NCBI RefSeq assembly: GCF_007003975.1
Contig: NZ_VFTC01000014.1
Coordinates: forward strand, 62,001-126,000
Origin: Mesorhizobium sp. WSM4306
GTDB taxonomy: Bacteria; Pseudomonadota; Alphaproteobacteria; Rhizobiales; Rhizobiaceae
Direction of reading: 5' to 3'
Length of the DNA stretch: 64,000 bases
Shown here: positions 58,757-64,000 of the stretch, one piece after another
Numbering within the stretch: position 1 is the stretch's first letter
Layout of the letters: each line of letters starts with the position of its first letter
Position numbers and translations under genes: made by a program
The notes under the pieces: model-generated
What the model was told of the DNA's origin: nothing
Seen by the model: the letters and a program-made list of their open reading frames with translations, nothing else
The model's database searches: none

Positions 58757-59077
58757 ATGAGCAGCATGAAAGACCGCGAAGAGGGTTTTGAGCGCAAATT
58801 CGCCTTCGACGAAGAACTTCGCTTCAAGGCAGCGGCGCGCCGCAACAAGGCGCTTGGCATGTGGGCCGCCGAAAAGCTGGGCAAGTCCGGCGCTGACGCC
58901 GACGCCTATGCCAAGGAAGTGGTTGTTTCCGACATCGAGGAAGCGGGCGATCACGACGTGTTCCGCAAGATCCGCAAGGATTTCGACGCCGCCGGGGTCG
59001 ACCAGTCGGACCATCAGATCCGCCGCACCATGGACGAGCTGATGGCGCAGGCGATCGAGCTGATCAAGAACACCTAG
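58757..59077 (+). CDS. F1Fo-ATPase inhibitor zeta subunit (DUF1476)
   Basis: A 106-residue helical protein: MKDREEGFERKFAFDEELRFKAAARRNKALGMWAAEKLG is the zeta/DUF1476 signature. In alphaproteobacteria zeta binds F1 and blocks ATP hydrolysis when energy drops; the N-terminal inhibitory region is full here. GGAGG ribosome site eight bases before ATG 58757. Divergent from purC. Its stop merges with a REP-like repeat. Confidence 0.92.
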   Translation: MSSMKDREEGFERKFAFDEELRFKAAARRNKALGMWAAEKLGKSGADADAYAKEVVVSDIEEAGDHDVFRKIRKDFDAAGVDQSDHQIRRTMDELMAQAIELIKNT

Positions 59078-59125
59078 AGCATGATCCCGAAAAGTGGCGG
59101 CCGGTTTTCGGAGAAGATCATGCTC
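59077..59125. repeat. REP-like palindrome, second copy of AAAAGTGGNNNCCGGTTTT
   Basis: GAGCATGATC (59077-59086) pairs with GATCATGCTC (59116-59125) around the core AAAAGTGG-CGG-CCGGTTTT (59090-59108). The core is also at 13500-13518. This is a common dispersed palindrome of Rhizobiales, to my knowledge. It abuts the zeta stop codon. Confidence 0.7.
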
Positions 59126-59157
59126 CAAATCAGATAGAGCCACTTCTGGACCAATCG

Positions 59158-59187
59158 ACCGCCCGGCCCGGCCGGGCGGTTTTTCTT
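59158..59187 (+). terminator. Rho-independent terminator after the zeta-subunit gene
   Basis: ACCGCCCGGC-CCG-GCCGGGCGGT followed by TTTTCTTT: a 10-bp stem with T-run. Confidence 0.85.
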
Positions 59188-59262
59188 TGCCTTTTCAGCC
59201 TTTTCCGGCTGAAACTGTGCGCAGGCCTGCTGAAGGGCCCGTGCCAACAAGGAAAAGCGCCG

Positions 59263-60036
59263 ATGTCCCTGAAATCACGCCTGGCGGCGGATGAAACGCT
59301 GTTCACCGCCTGGTCCGGGGTTCCGGACGCTTTGACGGTGGAAATCATCGCCAAGCAGGGTTTTGACGCCGTCACGCTCGATATGCAGCATGGCGGGCAC
59401 CATGAAGACTCGGTCTTGCGCGGTCTCGTGCCGGTGCTCGCCGCCAACAAGCCGGCGCTGGTGCGCATTCCGGTCGGGCGCTTCGACATGGCCAGCCGTG
59501 CGCTCGATTTCGGCGCCGAGGCGGTGATTGCGCCGATGGTGAACTCGGTGGCCGATGCAAAACTGTTCGCCGCCGCGATGAAGTACCCGCCGCTCGGCGA
59601 GCGCTCCTGGGGTCCGACCTATGCCTTTCCGCGCCACGGCAAGGGCGACCATGCCGAGTGGCTGCGCGACACCAATCAGCGCACAATGGCCTTTGCCATG
59701 GTCGAAACGCGCGCCGCGCTCGATGCGCTGGACGGCATTCTCGACACCCCCGGCATCGACGGCATCTTTCTCGGTCCGTCGGATTTCTCGATCGCCTGGT
59801 CGAACGGCGCCACCATCAATTCGACGCTGGAAAGCATGATGGAAACCGTCGCCTCCATCGCCGAGCGCACGCGCAAGGCCGGCAAGCATGCCGCGATCTA
59901 TGTCATCGAGCCGGCGATTGCCGGTCGTGTGGTGGCAATGGGTTACCGGCTGCTGGCAATGGGTTCGGACCATGCGCTGATTTCGCTCGGCGCAAAGACC
60001 CTCATCAAGAGCATGAACGAGTCGATCAAGGGCTAA
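59263..60036 (+). CDS. HpcH/HpaI-family aldolase
   Basis: A 257-residue class II pyruvate-dependent aldolase fold. FDAVTLDMQHGGHHED replaces the usual LDxEH acidic metal segment; the second metal motif VETRAALDALDGIL...FLGPSDFS is complete. ALVRIPVG supplies the pyruvate arginine. Substrate may be a 2-keto-3-deoxy acid; not determinable. AAGGAA upstream of ATG 59263. Between its own and the previous terminators it is a single-gene unit. Confidence 0.87.
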   Translation: MSLKSRLAADETLFTAWSGVPDALTVEIIAKQGFDAVTLDMQHGGHHEDSVLRGLVPVLAANKPALVRIPVGRFDMASRALDFGAEAVIAPMVNSVADAKLFAAAMKYPPLGERSWGPTYAFPRHGKGDHAEWLRDTNQRTMAFAMVETRAALDALDGILDTPGIDGIFLGPSDFSIAWSNGATINSTLESMMETVASIAERTRKAGKHAAIYVIEPAIAGRVVAMGYRLLAMGSDHALISLGAKTLIKSMNESIKG

Positions 60037-60062
60037 GGCTTAGTATCTTGCCCCTGAGCCGG

Positions 60063-60617
60063 TCAGGCCTTGAGGTCGGTCAAGAACTTGGCGAAGGTCA
60101 TCGATCCCTCCGGCCAGGGGCCGAAGCCGGCATCCTCGTTGAGGTGACCGGTTTCGCCGGCGTCGATGAACAGCGAACCCCAGGCGCCTGCAATGTCCTC
60201 GGCAACCTCGAAGGCGCAGAACGGATCGTTGCGGCTGGCGATCACGATGGACGGGAAGGGCAGCGGCCCGCGCGAATAGGGGCCGAAGGTCATCAGGTGC
60301 CTCGGCCGTATCTCCGGATTGGCGACATCGGGTGGCGCGACAAAAAAGGCGCCGGCGACCGGCTTCCTGAATTGCGGAATGGCCTGCACCGCCGCCGCCA
60401 CGCCCAGCGAATGGGCAACGATCACCACCGGCCGCTCCGCTTCGTTGACGGCGTTCGCCACGCTCGCCGTCCAGTCCTCGCGTACCGGCTTCGACCATTC
60501 TGCCTGCTCCACCCGGCGCGCCGTCGACAGTTTCGACTGCCAGCGTGTCTGCCAGTGTTCCGGGCCTGAATTGGTGTAGCCCGGCACGATCAAGATATCT
60601 GCGTCTTTGACTTTCAT
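60063..60617 (-). CDS. RBBP9/YdeN-type alpha/beta hydrolase
   Basis: A 184-residue serine hydrolase. Opening LIVPGYTNSGPEHWQTRW is the RBBP9 signature. The nucleophile is S70 in VAHSLG. The catalytic histidine is in TGHLNEDAGFGPWPEG, with the aspartate in NDPFCAF. Function of the family is poorly known. ATG 60617 (MKVKDADIL). Convergent with the aldolase gene. Confidence 0.9.
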   Translation of the reverse strand: MKVKDADILIVPGYTNSGPEHWQTRWQSKLSTARRVEQAEWSKPVREDWTASVANAVNEAERPVVIVAHSLGVAAAVQAIPQFRKPVAGAFFVAPPDVANPEIRPRHLMTFGPYSRGPLPFPSIVIASRNDPFCAFEVAEDIAGAWGSLFIDAGETGHLNEDAGFGPWPEGSMTFAKFLTDLKA

Positions 60618-60807
60618 GCCGCTGAGATAGCGAGCAGCTCCGTCTCGTGCAACCATGCTGATGCACGCAATGCATCGCAATTGTGAACAACGTGTTCGAT
60701 TCTTTCCGTCTTGTGTGAACGATCGGGATAGACGATCTGAGATGTCAGATTGGGACCATCGACAGAATTGCTGGGCGCCTCGGACAGTGCGCCGAATGGA
60801 GAGTTTT

Positions 60808-61623
60808 ATGAGCGAACTGCCTTTTGCCGCGACTACCCCCGTCAGTGTGTCACGCGTTGGCCTGAAGGCGCGCGATGCCGAGAGCCTCGCGGCCTATTAC
60901 CGTGCCGTTGTCGGCCTGCAGGAATTGAGCCGCTCCGACGGCGCGATCACGCTGGGCGCCGCAGAACGCCCGTTGCTGGTCATCGAGCCTGACGCGGCGG
61001 CCAAGCCGGACGATCCACGCAGCGCCGGCCTGTTCCACACCGCTTTCCTGCTGCCCAGCCGCGCCGATCTCGGCCGCTGGATCAACCATGCTGCCGCCAA
61101 CAAGATTCGTATCGAGGGCGCCTCCGATCATCTGGTCAGCGAGGCGCTGTACCTGACTGACCCCGAAGGCAACGGCATTGAAATCTATAGAGACCGCCTG
61201 CCGGAGGAGTGGAAGTGGAACGGCGACAAGATCGCCATGGCGACCGAGCGGCTGAATCTGGCCGCCGTGGCTGCCGGCGTGCCAGCCGGAGACGCCGGCT
61301 GGCAGGGCGCGCCGCAAAACAGCATTGTCGGCCATGTCCATCTGCGCGTCGGCCGGCCTGAAGAGGCCGAAGCCTGGTGGCACCAGGAGTTCGGCTTCGA
61401 CACCGTGGCGAAATATGGCGGCCAGGCGGTGTTCCTGTCGTCCGGCGGCTACCACCACCATATCGGTGGCAATTCGTGGCACAGCGCCGGCGCCGGCCGC
61501 CGCGATCCGTCGCGCTCGGGCCTGGCCTGGGTTGAGATGCGGTCGGATAAGGTGACCAAGGAAACGAGCCGTGAGGATCCATGGGGCACGGTCATCCGCA
61601 CCGTGCCCGGAGTCGCCGGCTAA
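60808..61623 (+). CDS. VOC-family protein, CatE/catechol-2,3-dioxygenase-like
   Basis: A 271-residue protein with two vicinal-oxygen-chelate domains (about 15-130 and 165-265). Histidine and glutamate metal candidates are LFHTAFL, DPEGNGIEIY and VGHVHLRVG, and GGYHHHIGGNSWHS in the second. GGAG seven bases before ATG 60808. Similar proteins are ring-cleaving dioxygenases or glyoxalase-like; reaction unknown here. Stands alone. Confidence 0.85.
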   Translation: MSELPFAATTPVSVSRVGLKARDAESLAAYYRAVVGLQELSRSDGAITLGAAERPLLVIEPDAAAKPDDPRSAGLFHTAFLLPSRADLGRWINHAAANKIRIEGASDHLVSEALYLTDPEGNGIEIYRDRLPEEWKWNGDKIAMATERLNLAAVAAGVPAGDAGWQGAPQNSIVGHVHLRVGRPEEAEAWWHQEFGFDTVAKYGGQAVFLSSGGYHHHIGGNSWHSAGAGRRDPSRSGLAWVEMRSDKVTKETSREDPWGTVIRTVPGVAG

Positions 61624-61635
61624 TCGCTTCAGCTC

Positions 61636-62363
61636 TTATACGGAGTTGGCGGCATAACCGGTCAGCAGCCCATGAGCCCAGCTGTCGAAGCCGGTGTCTG
61701 CCGCGTGGCTGGACGCCTCGGTCCAGTCATAGCTGACCGTATGATGGCTGAACGACCATTGTCCGTTCCTGCGCGTGGCAATGGCGTAGCGGGCATGCGG
61801 GCTGCCGGTCACGGTGAGTCCGGGAAACGCCTGGACCCCGACGCTGCCGGGATTGAGGATCGCTTGCCGGTCGGAAAGCCGCACGACGCGCGGCGTATGG
61901 GTGTGACCGCACAAGGTGAGCCCGGCGTCGATGCCGCCGAGCTTGTGCCTGATCTGCTTTTCAATGGACGGGTAGAAGTGGTCGCCGCCGTCTTCCTCGA
62001 GCAGGAATACCTCGTCGTCGCTGGGGCTGCCGTGGCACAGCTGGATTTCCGGGGAGAGCGACAGGGTGACCGGCAAGCCGAGAGCCAGATCAGGGATGTC
62101 CGGGAGAGGCGCTGGTGGGCGAAAGCATCGACATCTTCCAACCCGGAAGCGGGGGGCTCGACCAGCACGCGGTCGTGATTGCCGCGCACGGTAGGCCAAT
62201 TCTCTGCAATCAGATATTGCGCGGTTTCTTCAGGCCATAGCGGCCCGGACAGACAATCACCCAGATTGACGATAATATCGGGAGAACTGTCCTTGATGTC
62301 AGCATGAACCGCCTCAAGCGCGCGCAGATTGCCATGGATATCGGAAAGGACCGCCAGCCGCAT
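61636..62363 (-). pseudogene. Metallophosphoesterase (YfcE-like), single frameshift
   Basis: A calcineurin-like phosphoesterase split between two frames. The first frame from 62363 has SDIHGN, NLGDCLSGP and RGNHD and then derails after residues FAHQRLS. The other frame continues with PDIPDLALGLPVTL, QLCHGSP, CGHTHTPR and ILNPGSVG and stops at 61636. All metal motifs are present if the two are joined. The break maps to the run GGG at 62102-62104 (CCC on the coding strand); one extra C restores a continuous protein of about 240 residues. Real mutation or sequencing error cannot be separated here. Confidence 0.85.
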
Positions 62364-62371
62364 GGAAACTC

Positions 62372-63673
62372 CTATCCAAAAACGCGCTTGAAAATCGTGT
62401 CGACATGCTTGGTGTGATAGCCAAGGTCGAACTTTTCGCGGATTTCAGCCTCGGGCAGGGCTGCGGTGACTTCCTTGTCGGCTAGCAATTCCTCAAGGAA
62501 ATCAGCGCCTTGTTCCCACACCTTCATGGCGTTGCGCTGCACCAGGCGGTAGGCGTCTTCGCGGCTGACGCCGGCTTGTGTCAGCGCCAGAAGCACGCGC
62601 TGCGAATGCACGAGGCCGCGGAACTTGTTCATGTTCTTCAGCATGTTGTCGGGATAGACGAGCAATTTGTCGACGACGCCGGTGAGTCGCGACAGCGCGA
62701 AATCCAGCGTCACCGTGGCGTCCGGGCCGATCATGCGCTCGACCGACGAGTGCGAGATATCACGCTCGTGCCAGAGCGCCACATTCTCCATCGCCGGCAG
62801 CGCCATGGAGCGCACCATGCGGGCAAGCCCGGTGAGGTTTTCAGTCAGCACCGGATTGCGCTTGTGAGGCATCGCCGACGAGCCCTTTTGCCCCGGCGAA
62901 AAATACTCTTCTGCTTCCAGCACCTCGGTGCGCTGCAAATGGCGAATTTCGGTCGCCAGCCTCTCGACCGACGAGGCGATGACGCCGAGCGTGGCGAAGA
63001 ACATGGCGTGGCGGTCGCGCGGGATGACCTGAGTCGACACCGGTTCCGGCTTCAGCCCGAGCTTTTTAGCCACATGCTCTTCGACATAGGGGTCGATGTT
63101 GGCGAAAGTGCCGATGGCGCCCGATATGGCGCAGGTCGCGATGTCCTCCCGCGCATGCACCAGCCGCTCCCGGCAGCGCGAGAACTCGGCATAGGCCTGC
63201 GCCAGCTTCACGCCGAACGTGGTCGGCTCGGCATGGATGCCGTGGCTGCGGCCGATGGTGACGGTGTCCTTGTGCTCGAAGGCGCGGCGCTTCAGCGCCG
63301 CCAGCAGGCCGTCAAGATCGGCGAGCAACAGATCGCTGGCGCGGCTGAGCTGCACCGCAAGGCAAGTGTCGAGCACATCCGACGAGGTCATGCCCTGGTG
63401 GATGAAACGCGCATCCGGCCCGACGAATTCGGCGAGATGGGTCAGGAAGGCAATGACGTCGTGCTTGGTGACGGCCTCGATCTCGTCGATCTTGCCGACG
63501 TCGAATTTGGCCGCGCCACCCTTTTCCCAGATGGTTTTCGCCGCTTCCTTGGGGATGACGCCCAATTCAGCCAGCGCATCGCAGGCATGGGCCTCGATTT
63601 CGAACCAGATGCGGAAGCGGGTTTCTGGCGACCAGATGGCGACCATTTCCGGCCGGGAATAGCGAGGGATCAT
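62372..63673 (-). CDS. purB: Adenylosuccinate lyase
   Basis: A 433-residue fumarase-superfamily lyase acting twice in purine synthesis (SAICAR to AICAR, and adenylosuccinate to AMP). Blocks: TKHDVIAFLTHLAE, HQGMTSSDVLDTCLAVQ, GRSHGIHAEPTTFG and the mobile signature loop GSSAMPHKRNPVLTEN with the catalytic serine. Full length. The metallophosphoesterase remnant follows 8 bp downstream. Confidence 0.98.
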   Translation of the reverse strand: MIPRYSRPEMVAIWSPETRFRIWFEIEAHACDALAELGVIPKEAAKTIWEKGGAAKFDVGKIDEIEAVTKHDVIAFLTHLAEFVGPDARFIHQGMTSSDVLDTCLAVQLSRASDLLLADLDGLLAALKRRAFEHKDTVTIGRSHGIHAEPTTFGVKLAQAYAEFSRCRERLVHAREDIATCAISGAIGTFANIDPYVEEHVAKKLGLKPEPVSTQVIPRDRHAMFFATLGVIASSVERLATEIRHLQRTEVLEAEEYFSPGQKGSSAMPHKRNPVLTENLTGLARMVRSMALPAMENVALWHERDISHSSVERMIGPDATVTLDFALSRLTGVVDKLLVYPDNMLKNMNKFRGLVHSQRVLLALTQAGVSREDAYRLVQRNAMKVWEQGADFLEELLADKEVTAALPEAEIREKFDLGYHTKHVDTIFKRVFG

Positions 63674-63732
63674 CCGTCAGTCCTGATATGTCGGTGGTTA
63701 AGTCCGCCTCCTAACAGAGGCGGACCAAATGC

Positions 63733-64000
63733 TCAACGCTGCTGGCGCGCAAACCACACGCTGGCGACGGCAAGCGCGATGAATCCGAGTGGAAAATAGA
63801 GCCTGATACCCAGCACCACGAACTGGTAGAGCGCCGTCAGCGAGGTGAACACCAGTTCGAACGCCCAACGGACGGTGAAGGCCTCGGCATGCCATTCGGC
63901 ATAGTAGGAGCGGTACTGCAGCGCAAACAGCCCGCCGGTGAAGGCAATCGTCGCGGCAAGCAGGCAGATGAAGGCGGCGGCGAAGGCCACTTCCGCCTGC
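63733..64000 (-). CDS. Membrane protein, 5' end beyond the window
   Basis: The frame is still open at 64000, so the N-terminus may lie outside; a GTG at 63990 after GGCGGAA is a possible internal start. The visible ~89 residues form two hydrophobic helices (AAAFICLLAATIAFTGGLFAL and the FVVLGIRLYFPLGFIALAVAS end region), with a basic end. Not recognised. Confidence 0.55.
   Translation of the reverse strand, partial: QAEVAFAAAFICLLAATIAFTGGLFALQYRSYYAEWHAEAFTVRWAFELVFTSLTALYQFVVLGIRLYFPLGFIALAVASVWFARQQR

Overview
The window is a high-GC alphaproteobacterial chromosome segment. Gene content and gene order point to Rhizobiales, most likely Mesorhizobium or a close relative. Supporting evidence is the rhizobial suf operon layout, the F1Fo zeta-type ATPase inhibitor, DUF1127, a single-domain Frc-like sugar ABC ATPase, RIME-type intergenic palindromes and an Irr-type ICE operator. 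No rRNA, tRNA, CRISPR, prophage or transposase gene was seen. The genus is inferred from this, not proven.

Layout. (1) 1-8.7 kb: the end of an M15 peptidase gene, then a minus-strand sugar locus (ROK regulator, ATPase, binding protein, permease, SDR dehydrogenase) divergent from a metal-independent M24/creatinase-like hydrolase, then an M23 endopeptidase and a one-cysteine Bcp peroxiredoxin. (2) 8.8-17.3 kb: a giant AsmA/DUF3971 envelope protein, tyrS, and a tight four-gene operon (GT2, LAB_N, GT39, PAP2 phosphatase) that looks like lipid A remodelling. (3) 17.3-27.3 kb: a PaiB-like protein and a hydrolase, then the Fe-S assembly operon (IscS-like desulfurase, sufB, C, D, S, T, A) with an ICE-like box upstream, then GFA and TfoX-domain genes. 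RIME-like palindromes lie inside and after this block. (4) 27.5-42.2 kb: pseudouridine catabolism (psuG, psuK), recA with an SOS box, alaS with a hairpin in its leader, a DoxX-tailed SDR, coq7, a GST, icd, trmJ, murI and a short RNB ribonuclease. (5) 42.3-47 kb: small proteins, rpsD, ttcA, an inositol-phosphatase-like gene and a Bcr/CflA exporter. (6) 47-63.7 kb: the purine block on the minus strand, reading purB, purC, purS, kptA, purQ, purL, then bolA and grxD. It is interrupted by lineage-specific genes on both strands: an orphan membrane protein, MocR/DUF1127, YigE-like, HpcH aldolase, VOC, and a frameshifted metallophosphoesterase.

How they work together. Most genes are housekeeping: translation, purine synthesis, Fe-S assembly, DNA repair, TCA cycle, wall precursor supply. 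The parts most worth a second look are the M24/CUT2 locus, the 2'-phosphotransferase kptA overlapping purQ, the RNB protein with an altered active-site motif, the hairpins immediately before alaS and rpsD, and the unrecognised membrane protein between purS and kptA. I did not find a clearly new multi-gene system.
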